DNA from: Shinella sp032095155
Lineage (GTDB): Bacteria > Pseudomonadota > Alphaproteobacteria > Rhizobiales > Rhizobiaceae
Assembly: GCF_049199905.1 (NCBI RefSeq)
Contig: NZ_JBLZPK010000065.1
Span: 124,001-188,000 of the forward strand
Reading direction: 5' to 3'
Length of the DNA stretch: 64,000 bases
Shown: in pieces, positions 15,773-23,441 of the stretch
Position numbering within the stretch: the stretch's first letter is position 1
Layout of the letters: every line of letters starts with the position of its first letter
Position numbers and translations under genes: made by a program
Notes under the pieces: model-generated
Databases searched by the model: none
Seen by the model: only the letters and a program-made list of their open reading frames with translations
What the model was told of the DNA's origin: nothing

Positions 15773-17802
15773 TTCCAAAGGCGGGCGTCTGATGTCAGCG
15801 GCGCGTGTTCGTCCATCAGTTTCAGCTGGTCGAGATAGCGCTGCCGGTAGGCCTGTTCGCTTTCGAATTCGATATCGGCGGCGGCGAGCTCGGCGCCGAC
15901 TTCATAATAGACGTTGAGGTTGCGCAGGTCGGGCACCGGCGTTTCGCCGCGTTCGGCCGCGCCCTGCATCTGCCAGAACAGCTCTTCCAGACGACGCACG
16001 AGGCGATCCATGTCGCGCAGCGCGCAGGTCTCGCGCTGGTCCTGCAAGGACTGGCGGATCGCGGCGAGGCTTTCGGGGTTCTTGGCGAAGGCGATCGCCT
16101 TGCTCACATAGTCCTCCGGCCCGCTGCAGATCAGCTCCGGAACGCCGGCGGCCGAGACGATGCTGGCGCAGAAGCGCGAGGCAAAGCTCTTGCCCGGCAC
16201 GGTCAGCACCGGAAGGCCTTGGGTGATCGCGTCCGCGGCGGTCGAATGCGCGCCATAGGGGAAGGTGTCGAGGAACAGATCGGCAAGACCGATGCGGGCC
16301 AGATGATCCGGGTTCTGCACCTTGCCGGCAAAGATCAGTCGATCCGGGGAAACACCGGCCTGCTGGGCCATCTGCTTGACGCGCTCATTGACGCTGTCGT
16401 CACCGACGAGCAGCCAGAGAACGCTGCCGGGCGTCGCGAGCAGGATCGCCATCCAGCGCGAGAAACACGAGGCCGAGATCTTCTGCATGCCGTTGAAGCT
16501 TGCGAAGACGAAGGCATTTTCCGGCAGGCCGACCGAGGCGCGTGTCGGGCGCGCATTGACGGCGCGCTTGCGGTCCACCGGCTGGTTGCAGGGGATACGC
16601 AGGACCTTTTCCGTATAGTAGAGCTCGTTTTCCGGCGGCACGATATAGTCGTCCGCGATCATGTACTGGTGGTACGGGCTCGCCATCGAGCCGGGATAAC
16701 CGCAGAAATTCACGATCACGGGCGCCGGCCGGTAGGCGAAGATCTTCGTGCGCGCATGCTTGGTGTAGCCGTTGACGTCGACGAGCACGTCGATCTCGTC
16801 GGCGACGATCTGGCGGGCCGCATCGACATCGCTGACCTTGGTGATATCGCGCCAATGATCGACGGCCTGCTTGATGCGGGCCTGCGTATGGTCGATCGGG
16901 GCCGGGTCGCCGCAATAATAGGCGAAGATCTCCACCTGAGACTTGTCATGCAGCTCCAGCACCTCACTGAGCGCAAAGCCGACGGCGTGCTGGCGCAGGT
17001 CCGAAGAGACGTAGCCGATGCGCAGGCGCTGGCCGGTGCCGGATTTCTGGCGGACCGGCTTGCGCACGAAGCCGCGCGTATCCGGCCGGCCGACGGTGGC
17101 GGTGCAGTAGCGATGCGCCTTGGCGAGCTGGAAGAGCGGGTCGTCGGCGTAACAGGCGATCGTCATGGAGGACATGGCGTCCATGAACTGCCGGCTCGAA
17201 ATGTGGATGTTGGGCGTAATGACCGGCCACTTGACCTGGCGCATGCGCAGCGAAATCCAGTGCTGCGCGGCCTCGGTGCGGTGCGGCTGCAGTTCCATCG
17301 CCTGCCAGAGCGCGGCTTCCGCCTCCTCCAGCTTGCCGGCGCCTTCGAGAACGCGGCCGATATGCTGGAGCACGAGATGGCGGTGGTTGATGCGGTCGGG
17401 CGTGACGTCGTTGGTCGTGTCGACATAGCTGCGCCATTGCAGCACGGCCTGGCCGGTTAGACCGCAGTCCTCAAGCGTGCGGCCGAGATTGACATGGGCC
17501 TGGCCGAAATCCGGATTGATCTTCAGCGCGGCGCGCAACGCGTTCAGCGTGCCGGAAATGTCGCCGGACTTCGACAGCGAGACGGCGTAGTTGAAATAGG
17601 CCAGATGCAGCAGCGGGTTGCCGTCGTTGAACGCGATCCAGGTCTTGTAGAGCTCGATGGCATGCGTTGCCTGTCCGGCCGCCGAAAGGCCCTCGGCCAT
17701 CTGGAAGAGTTCGGCAAGCGAAAGCTGCTGGGTGCGGGCGCGTCCCAGAACGCTGGCAAGCGCTGCGTTCGGATCGGGAACGATGGGGGTGCTGACAGTC
17801 AT
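15757..17802 (-). CDS. TPR-containing GT41 glycosyltransferase (OGT/SPINDLY/FlmG-like)
   Basis: This protein of about 681 residues has N-terminal TPR repeats (residues about 30-190; HAIELYKTWIAFNDGNPLLH, DFGQAHVNLGRTLEDCGLTG). The C-terminal GT-B domain carries GT41 signatures: RLRIGYVSSDLRQHAVGF, DVLVDVNGYTKHAR, NFCGYPGS, a Lys in FNGMQKISASCFSRW, and LADLFLDTFPYGAHSTAAD. The family includes O-GlcNAc and O-fucose transferases and bacterial protein glycosyltransferases; Caulobacter FlmG, a TPR enzyme, glycosylates flagellins. The ATG at 17,802 is chosen over 17,808 because AGG lies six bases before it. Candidate acceptors here are the adjacent Ser/Thr-rich repeat protein or the flanking flagellins (inference). 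Confidence 0.85.
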   Translation of the reverse strand: MTVSTPIVPDPNAALASVLGRARTQQLSLAELFQMAEGLSAAGQATHAIELYKTWIAFNDGNPLLHLAYFNYAVSLSKSGDISGTLNALRAALKINPDFGQAHVNLGRTLEDCGLTGQAVLQWRSYVDTTNDVTPDRINHRHLVLQHIGRVLEGAGKLEEAEAALWQAMELQPHRTEAAQHWISLRMRQVKWPVITPNIHISSRQFMDAMSSMTIACYADDPLFQLAKAHRYCTATVGRPDTRGFVRKPVRQKSGTGQRLRIGYVSSDLRQHAVGFALSEVLELHDKSQVEIFAYYCGDPAPIDHTQARIKQAVDHWRDITKVSDVDAARQIVADEIDVLVDVNGYTKHARTKIFAYRPAPVIVNFCGYPGSMASPYHQYMIADDYIVPPENELYYTEKVLRIPCNQPVDRKRAVNARPTRASVGLPENAFVFASFNGMQKISASCFSRWMAILLATPGSVLWLLVGDDSVNERVKQMAQQAGVSPDRLIFAGKVQNPDHLARIGLADLFLDTFPYGAHSTAADAITQGLPVLTVPGKSFASRFCASIVSAAGVPELICSGPEDYVSKAIAFAKNPESLAAIRQSLQDQRETCALRDMDRLVRRLEELFWQMQGAAERGETPVPDLRNLNVYYEVGAELAAADIEFESEQAYRQRYLDQLKLMDEHAPLTSDARLWKGNAG

Positions 17803-17942
17803 GGCCATCCTGCGGCAAGGCGGCCTTTCGGCCGGGCGGTTGAACGACTCGCAATGAGCTCGTCTGCCTTGCTACCGGAGTTGACTTGCGTCGGGCTGAT
17901 CGTTTTGCGGGAAAACCGGGTGGTTCGGCCCCAAACGAAAAG

Positions 17943-17993
17943 NNNNNNNNNNNNNNNNNNNNNNNNNNNNNNNNNNNNNNNNNNNNNNNNNNN
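17943..17993. other. Run of 51 N: assembly gap
   Basis: Unresolved bases between the start of the GT41 gene and the end of the repeat-protein gene. The true size and content are unknown. A terminator, promoter or small gene could be hidden here, so operon continuity across it is not proven. Confidence 0.97.
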
Positions 17994-18017
17994 CGTTTCG
18001 ATGTTCCGGCGTCTTTA

Positions 18018-21000
18018 TCAGACGTCGTTGTAGGCTGCGATGACCGCTTCGACCTGCGAGCTGCTCAGAGCCGCGATCTGTGCGCTCGTGAAGGCCTGGG
18101 CCTGTGTGGAGTCCAGGGCGGCGATGTCGTCCGTGGAGAGACCCGGAAGGGCCTTCACGTTGATCGCAGCGATCTCGTCGGTTGAGAAGGTCGCGATCTC
18201 GTCCGAGTCCATCGCGTCGAGGGCGGCGGAGGAGAGAGCGGCGATCTGCGTCGAGGTCAGCGCCTGGATCTGGTCGGACGTCAGCGTTGCCACCTGATCG
18301 GTGCTGAGGGCAGCGATCTGGGCCGAGGTCAGGGCGATGATCTGGTCGCTGTCGAAGGATGCCAGAGCATCGGTCGAGAGAGACTTGATCTGGTTGGCCG
18401 TCAGGGCGGCGACCTGGCCGCTCGTCAGACCGTCGACCTGGGTCGAGGAGAGAACCGCAACCTGCGTCGTCGTCAGCGCGGCGACCTGACCGGTGCTCAG
18501 CGCACCGACCTGATCGGTCGAGAGGAAGGACACGATGTCGGTCGACAGGCCGGCCAGAACCTTGGTGCTGATGGCTGCGACTTCATCCGTGGAGAACGTT
18601 GCGATCTCGTCGGATGCCATGGTGTCCAGCGCTGCGGCGCTGAGGGCTGCGATCTGCGTGCTGGTGAGCGCCGCGACCTGATCCGAATTCAGGGTCTTGA
18701 CCTGATCGGTGGTGAGCGAGGAGACCTGCTTGGACGTCAGGACCTCGATCTGGGTGCTTTCCAGCGATGCGACGGCGTCGGTGGAGAGCGCTGCGACCTG
18801 GCTTGCCGTCAGAGCCACGACCTGGTCGGTCTTCAGGCCATCGAGCTGGTCGGAGATCAGGCTTGCGACCTGAGCCGTGGTCAGAGCGGCGACCTGAGCG
18901 GTGCTGAGAGCAGCGATCTGGTCACTTCCGAAGTTGCCGAGAGCAGCCGTGGAGAGGGCAGCCAGCACCTTGGTGGAGATAGCGGCGATTTCATCCGTGG
19001 TGAACTTGGCGATCTCGTCGGATTCCATCACACCCAGCGCTGCGGCGCTGAGGGCTGCGATCTGCGCACTGCCGAGGGCTTCGACCTGATCCGACGTCAG
19101 GGTTTCGACCTGGTCGGTGGTCAGGGCTGCGACCTGCTTGGACGTCAGGGCGGCGATCTGGTCGCTGTCGAGCGATGCGATGGCATCGGTCGTGAGCTTT
19201 ACGATCTGCGTGGCCGTCAGGGCAACGATGTTGGCGGAAGTCAGGCCATCGACCTGGTCCGAGGTCAGCGTTGCGATCTGTGCGGTGGTCAGAGCGGCGA
19301 TCTGCTTGCTGCTGAGGGCGGCAATCTTGTCGCTGTCCAGGTTGGCGATCGTGTCGGTCGAAAGGGCAGCCAGAACCTTGGTAGAGATGGCGGCAATTTC
19401 GTCCGTCGTGAAGGTCGCGATCTCGTCCGAAGCCATCGTGTCCATGGCGGCAGCGGTGAGGGCGGCGATCTGGGTCGACGTCAGAGCAGCAACCTGATCC
19501 GAGTTCAGGGTCTTGACCTGATCGGTGGTCATGGCCGCGATCTGCTTGGCCGTGAGGGCTGCGACCTGGTCGCTGTCGAGCGAGACGATGGCGTCGGTCG
19601 AAATCGCGGCGATCTGCTTGGCGGAAAGCGCGACGATGTTGGCCGTCGTCAAGCCATCGACCTGATCGGACGTCAGTGTTGCGAGCTGCGCCGTCGTCAG
19701 GGCTGCGACCTGCTTGCTGCTGAGCGCGGCAATCTTGTCGCTGTCGAGCTTGGCGATCGTGTCGGTCGAAAGGGCAGCCAGGACCTTGGTGGAGATGGCG
19801 GCGACTTCATCCGTCGAGAAGGTTGCGATCTCGTCCGAAGTCATCGTGTCGAGAGCAACGGCGCCGAAGGCGGCGATCTGCGTCGACGTCAGGGCTCCGG
19901 CCTGGTCCGAGGTCAGGGCTTCGGCCTGATCGGTGGTGAGAGCTGCGATCTGCTTGGCGGAAAGAGCAGCCACCTGGTCGGTCGAGAGCTTTGCGACGGC
20001 ATCAGTCGTGAGCACGGCGACCTGCTTGGCCGTCAGTGCAGAGATGTTGGTGCTGGACAGACCTGCAAGCTGGTCGGAGGTCAGCTTCGACACCTGGTCG
20101 GTGGTGAGAGCTGCGAGCTGCTTGGAGGAGAGGGCACCAATCTTGTCGCTGTCGAGGTTGGCGATCGTGTCGGTCGAAAGGGCTGCCAGGACCTTGGTGG
20201 TGATGGCGGCGACTTCGTCCGTCGAGAAGGTTGCGATCTCGTCCGAGTCCATCAGGTTGAGGGAAGCGGCGCTGAGGGCGGCGATCTGGGTGGACGTCAG
20301 GGCAGAGACCTGATCCGAATTCAGGATTTCGACCTGGTCGGTGGTGAGGGCTGCAACCTGCTTGGCCGAGAGCGCGCCGATCTGGTCGCTGTCGAGCGAG
20401 ACGACGGCATCCGTCGACATCGCGGCGACCTGCTTGGTCGTCAGGGCGGCAACGCCAGCTGTCGTAAGGCCGTCGATCTGTGCGGACGTCAGAACGGCAA
20501 CCTGTGCGGTGGTGAGCGAAGCAACCTGCTTGGAGGAGAGGGCGCCGATCTGCGCGCTGTCGAAGTTGGCGATCGCGTCGGTGGAGAGGGCAGCCAGAAC
20601 CTTGGTGGTGATGGCGGCAACTTCATCCGTCGTGAAGGTCGCGATTTCGTCGGAAGCCATCGTGCCGAGTGCAGCGGCGCTGAGGGCAGCGATCTGCGTG
20701 CTCGAAAGGGCCGAAACCTGATCGGAGTCCAGGATGGCAACCTGATCGGTCGACAGGGCGGCGACCTGCTTGGCGGTCAGGGCTGCGATCTGGTCGCTGT
20801 CGAGTGCCTTGACGGCGTCGGTGGAGAGAGCAGCAACCTGCTTTACCGTGAGGGCCGAAACCTGGCCGCTCGTCAGGCCTGCGACCTGGTCGGAGGTGAG
20901 AACGCCAACCTGGGCAGAGGTCAGCGAGGCGATCTGCTTGGAGGAGAGGGCGCCGAGCTGTTCGCTGTTGAAATTGGCGATCGCGTCGGTAGAGATCTGC

Positions 21001-21449
21001 GCCAGAACCTTGGTGGAGATGGCGGCGACTTCATCCGAGGTGAAGGTCGCGATTTCGTCCGAAGCCATCACGCCCATGGCGGCGGCGCTGAGGGCGCCGA
21101 TCTGCGTGGACGTCAGGGCGTCGACCTGGTCGCTGTCGAGCTGTGCGACCTGCGCCGTGCTGAGCGCGTTGATCTGGGTCGAGCTGAGGCCGACGATGTT
21201 GGTCGCGCTGAGCGCGTCCATCTGCGAAAGGGTGAGGCCGGTGATCGCGGCGGCGGTGACGGCGCTGAGCTGCGTGGAAGACAGCGTGGCGATGTCGTCG
21301 GATTCGAGCGCGGCGATCTGCGTCGAGCTCAGAGCCTTGATCTGCGTCGAGCTCAGAGCCGCGATGTCGGTTGTGGTGAGGTTCTGGATCGCGGTCGACG
21401 AAAGCGCCTTGATCTGGTTGATCGAGAGAGATGTAACGATTGAAGTCAT
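18018..21449 (-). CDS. Giant octapeptide-repeat protein (142 tandem octads), Ser/Thr-rich, function unknown
   Basis: This 1143-residue protein starts at an ATG preceded by AAGGG; a further 28 in-frame codons upstream are unlike the rest. After a heptapeptide MTSIVTS the whole chain is 142 octads, with consensus L-[ST]-[ST]-x-[QED]-[IV]-x-[AG], no indel, and no unique C-terminal domain apart from an AAYNDV tail. From residue 128 the octads fall into seven 17-octad (136-residue) higher-order units, each opening M-x-S-D-E-I-A-[TK]. I see no Cys, Trp, Arg or His, one Tyr and one Pro. There is no signal peptide and no RTX motif. S/T-x-x-Q/E looks like a helix N-cap box, so each octad may be a short helical turn in a solenoid; a beta-solenoid is the alternative. 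A secreted or surface fibre is a guess. Confidence 0.88.
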   Translation of the reverse strand: MTSIVTSLSINQIKALSSTAIQNLTTTDIAALSSTQIKALSSTQIAALESDDIATLSSTQLSAVTAAAITGLTLSQMDALSATNIVGLSSTQINALSTAQVAQLDSDQVDALTSTQIGALSAAAMGVMASDEIATFTSDEVAAISTKVLAQISTDAIANFNSEQLGALSSKQIASLTSAQVGVLTSDQVAGLTSGQVSALTVKQVAALSTDAVKALDSDQIAALTAKQVAALSTDQVAILDSDQVSALSSTQIAALSAAALGTMASDEIATFTTDEVAAITTKVLAALSTDAIANFDSAQIGALSSKQVASLTTAQVAVLTSAQIDGLTTAGVAALTTKQVAAMSTDAVVSLDSDQIGALSAKQVAALTTDQVEILNSDQVSALTSTQIAALSAASLNLMDSDEIATFSTDEVAAITTKVLAALSTDTIANLDSDKIGALSSKQLAALTTDQVSKLTSDQLAGLSSTNISALTAKQVAVLTTDAVAKLSTDQVAALSAKQIAALTTDQAEALTSDQAGALTSTQIAAFGAVALDTMTSDEIATFSTDEVAAISTKVLAALSTDTIAKLDSDKIAALSSKQVAALTTAQLATLTSDQVDGLTTANIVALSAKQIAAISTDAIVSLDSDQVAALTAKQIAAMTTDQVKTLNSDQVAALTSTQIAALTAAAMDTMASDEIATFTTDEIAAISTKVLAALSTDTIANLDSDKIAALSSKQIAALTTAQIATLTSDQVDGLTSANIVALTATQIVKLTTDAIASLDSDQIAALTSKQVAALTTDQVETLTSDQVEALGSAQIAALSAAALGVMESDEIAKFTTDEIAAISTKVLAALSTAALGNFGSDQIAALSTAQVAALTTAQVASLISDQLDGLKTDQVVALTASQVAALSTDAVASLESTQIEVLTSKQVSSLTTDQVKTLNSDQVAALTSTQIAALSAAALDTMASDEIATFSTDEVAAISTKVLAGLSTDIVSFLSTDQVGALSTGQVAALTTTQVAVLSSTQVDGLTSGQVAALTANQIKSLSTDALASFDSDQIIALTSAQIAALSTDQVATLTSDQIQALTSTQIAALSSAALDAMDSDEIATFSTDEIAAINVKALPGLSTDDIAALDSTQAQAFTSAQIAALSSSQVEAVIAAYNDV
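18213..21068 (-). repeat. Seven tandem 408-bp higher-order coding repeats
   Basis: Inside the repeat-protein gene the codon for the first Met of each unit falls at 21068, 20660, 20252, 19844, 19436, 19028, 18620 and (a partial eighth unit) 18212, that is every 408 bases exactly. Each unit encodes 17 octads. The units are similar but not identical in DNA, and differ mostly at octad positions 4 and 7. The regular period implies expansion by unit duplication with selection against frame or phase change. Confidence 0.92.
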
Positions 21450-22002
21450 GAACGCGCCCTTGATGGTTGGCTGTCCACAAACGTCATGTCCCTGCGAGTC
21501 GACGTCGCGAAAGGCCCGGCACGGTCCCGTCACGGAAGACTCAGCATGTCCTGCGCTTGCTGCAGCGTGGACGTCCGTTTGGACCCGCTATTGGCGATGC
21601 AATTCGGGTGTCCTGACGGACGATTCAATGTTTACTTGGAACATGACTCGAACGAGCCAGCGCATCGGAAGGGCATCATGCTTCCGGAGCCGTATCTCGG
21701 CTCCGATCCCTACGCCAGGGTCGTAAGAACCCGGATGGGTATTACTCTTACAACTAGTGAAAGTTCTAAGCAGCAAGTTCTAAAAATACGTTAACGCGAT
21801 GCAACACATCCTTGCAATCTTCGATACGTTTTGGATGGGAATGATACGCAAGTTTGCCGGTTTGGTACGGCTTTGTGCCACTTCCGGGCATGGCCGGCAG
21901 GCGGATAGCTCGCCTAAAGGTTGAAATTGGGGCTTCTGTAGCCAGAACTTGCCGCCGGATGGTAATCCTTTTTTCATGTTCCTTGCTAAAGCGTTAACGG
22001 CA

Positions 22003-22017
22003 TTAACCATTTGTTAA
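22003..22017 (+). promoter_or_regulatory. CtrA-type box 1 upstream of third flagellin
   Basis: An exact TTAA-N7-TTAA match (TTAA 22003-22006 and 22014-22017, followed by CC), the consensus of the alphaproteobacterial cell-cycle regulator CtrA. It lies about 140 bases before the flagellin start. Matching the consensus is seen directly; binding is inferred. Confidence 0.5.
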
Positions 22018-22027
22018 CCATTCGCCG

Positions 22028-22042
22028 TTAACCCTTCATTAA
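22028..22042 (+). promoter_or_regulatory. CtrA-type box 2 upstream of third flagellin
   Basis: A second exact TTAA-N7-TTAA (22028-22031 and 22039-22042), 25 bases after the first, giving about 2.5 helical turns between box starts. Two exact boxes this close make a chance match less likely, although the region is AT-rich. Confidence 0.5.
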
Positions 22043-22100
22043 GAACGATGGACTGGCGCCCAGGGCAAACGAGCGGCGCCGGATGCATGAGCACTCTCCT

Positions 22101-22133
22101 CGTTACCGGTCCCCGCTTACTCCGGCATGTCCC
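22101..22133 (+). promoter_or_regulatory. Flagellin upstream motif, copy 3 (flaC)
   Basis: GTTACCGGT, ten bases, TCCGGCATGTCCC, ending about 25 bases before the flagellin ATG. It has the same spacing as copy 1 upstream of flaA, although the two genes are 11 kb apart. Confidence 0.5.
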
Positions 22134-22158
22134 CCGACACACATTCAGGGTAAGTCCA

Positions 22159-23127
22159 ATGACCAGCATTCTGACCAACTCCGCCGCCATGGCGGCGCTG
22201 CAGACCCTCCGTTCCATCGACAACGGTCTCGAAACGACACAGGCACGCGTCTCCTCCGGCCTGCGCGTCGAAACCGCCGCCGACAACGCCGCCTACTGGT
22301 CGATCGCGACCACAATGCGGTCGGACAACCGCGCGATCTCGACCGTCGCCGACGCCTTGGGCCTCGGTGCCGCGAAGGTCGACACCGCCTATACCTCGCT
22401 GGAAAACGTCATCGATGTGATGAGCGAGATCAAGGCCAAGCTGGTCGCCGCGCGCGAACCGGGCGTCGACAAGACGAAGATCAACGACGAAATCACCGAA
22501 CTGAAGAACCAGCTCATCTCGGCGGCCCAGTCGGCATCCTTCTCCGGCGAGAACTGGCTTTATAATACGGGCACGGACGCGCTCGGTATCAAATCCGTGG
22601 TCGCGTCCTTCGTGCGCAGTGCCGACGGCAACGTCAAGGTCGCCACGCTCGACTTCGATACCGCAAATTCCGTGCTGATCGATATCGAAACGCCGGAGCA
22701 GGGCTACCTCACCAAGCCGATCGACCTTTCCGACGTCATGACGGATCCGCCAAGCTATGGCCCGTACTCCATCATCAATATGGACGCTCTCGGCGATCCT
22801 ACCGATGATACCGTTGTCAGTCTCAGGGCGGATACGACCTATGAGGAAATCGACGGCATGATCAGCGTCACGGACTTCGTGTTGAAGAACCTGACCAACG
22901 CCGCCTCCACGCTCGGTGCCATCACTACGCGTATCGAGATGCAGGAAAGCTTCGTCGCGACCCTCGGGGACGTGATCGACAAGGGCATCGGCCGTCTGGT
23001 CGACGCCGACATGAACGAGGAATCGACCCGCCTGAAGGCGCTGCAGACCCAGCAGCAGCTCGGCATCCAGTCGCTCTCGATCGCCAATTCGAGCGCCGAG
23101 AACATTCTTCAGCTCTTCCGCCAGTAA
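22159..23127 (+). CDS. flaC: Flagellin (third copy)
   Basis: This 322-residue flagellin starts MTSILTNSAAMAALQTLRSI with ARVSSGLRVETAADNAAYWS and ends SIANSSAENILQLFRQ. The start is set at 22,159 by the flagellin N-terminus; the frame is open 37 codons further upstream but that part is not flagellin. The core is more diverged than the first two copies (e.g. STVADALGLGAAKVDTAY, SVVASFVRSADGNVKVATLD). It is separated from flaB by the 8.3-kb reverse block, whereas other rhizobia keep flagellin genes adjacent. The symbol is by order only. Confidence 0.92.
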   Translation: MTSILTNSAAMAALQTLRSIDNGLETTQARVSSGLRVETAADNAAYWSIATTMRSDNRAISTVADALGLGAAKVDTAYTSLENVIDVMSEIKAKLVAAREPGVDKTKINDEITELKNQLISAAQSASFSGENWLYNTGTDALGIKSVVASFVRSADGNVKVATLDFDTANSVLIDIETPEQGYLTKPIDLSDVMTDPPSYGPYSIINMDALGDPTDDTVVSLRADTTYEEIDGMISVTDFVLKNLTNAASTLGAITTRIEMQESFVATLGDVIDKGIGRLVDADMNEESTRLKALQTQQQLGIQSLSIANSSAENILQLFRQ

Positions 23128-23441
23128 GCGCGGCAAGGCTTCGAAATCCACCCGGCCGTTGGTCATCGGCCGGGATGGGCGGTTGGGCCGCGCGATTTGC
23201 CCTGGCGCGGCCCAACACCCTTCATCTTCATCCTCGCACAAGTTTGAACGCCTAGGTTCAGCGGCACGATCAGGAAGATTGTGTGCCTTTCGCCTCCCGG
23301 AAGGCGCTGTGTCCGTGGAGATAGGTCAGCGGTGTTGTCAGGTTCCAGTGTTTTCGAGAGCAGGCGTTCGAGCGGCCCGCGGTTCATCCGCCGGGCTTCG
23401 TTTGCGTTTGCCGGGCACGCGGCAAAGCAGGGAGAGGGCGC
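23128..23441. terminator. Intergenic region with two terminator-like hairpins after the third flagellin
   Basis: CCCGGCCG (23151-23158) pairs with CGGCCGGG (23167-23174). A stronger 12-bp perfect stem, GTTGGGCCGCGC (23182-23193) with GCGCGGCCCAAC (23205-23216), follows. Neither has a T-tract. The remaining 220 bases to the FliH-like gene show no gene and probably hold the promoter for the motB operon; GGGAGAGGG precedes that gene's ATG. Confidence 0.55.

Larger units (their letters stand above)
21450..22158. promoter_or_regulatory. 709-bp divergent intergenic region between repeat-protein gene and third flagellin
   Basis: No convincing gene is seen; small open frames on either strand lack a good start or recognisable content. 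The repeat-gene side holds a hairpin (CGGAGCC 21685-21691 with GGCTCCG 21699-21705) and a direct repeat AAGTTCTAA near 21,764 and 21,775. The AT-richer half nearer the flagellin holds clustered TTAAC words, including two exact TTAA-N7-TTAA boxes, and the flagellin upstream motif. Both genes are likely to start transcription here. Confidence 0.7.

Noticed and set aside
18213..21068. Regular repeats considered as a CRISPR array or satellite
   Set aside because: There are no short repeat/unique spacer units. The 408-bp period is an exact multiple of three and of the 24-bp octad, inside one open frame.
18018..21449. Repeat protein considered as an RTX toxin or calcium-binding beta-roll
   Set aside because: No GGxGxD nonapeptides; Gly is scarce and the pattern is octameric with S/T-x-x-Q.
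18040..21726. Series of plus-strand open frames across the repeat region (Arg/Ala/Ser-rich)
   Set aside because: They are reverse readings of the octapeptide repeat. The minus-strand frame is the only one that is uninterrupted and shows the octad pattern.
21486..21794. 102-codon plus-strand frame upstream of the third flagellin
   Set aside because: No Shine-Dalgarno sequence, no motif, and it runs through a hairpin and direct repeats that look regulatory.
13200..22000. Search for mobile-element borders around the glycosylation block
   Set aside because: I saw no transposase, integrase, tRNA, terminal inverted repeats or target duplication. Base composition and codon use look like those of the neighbours.
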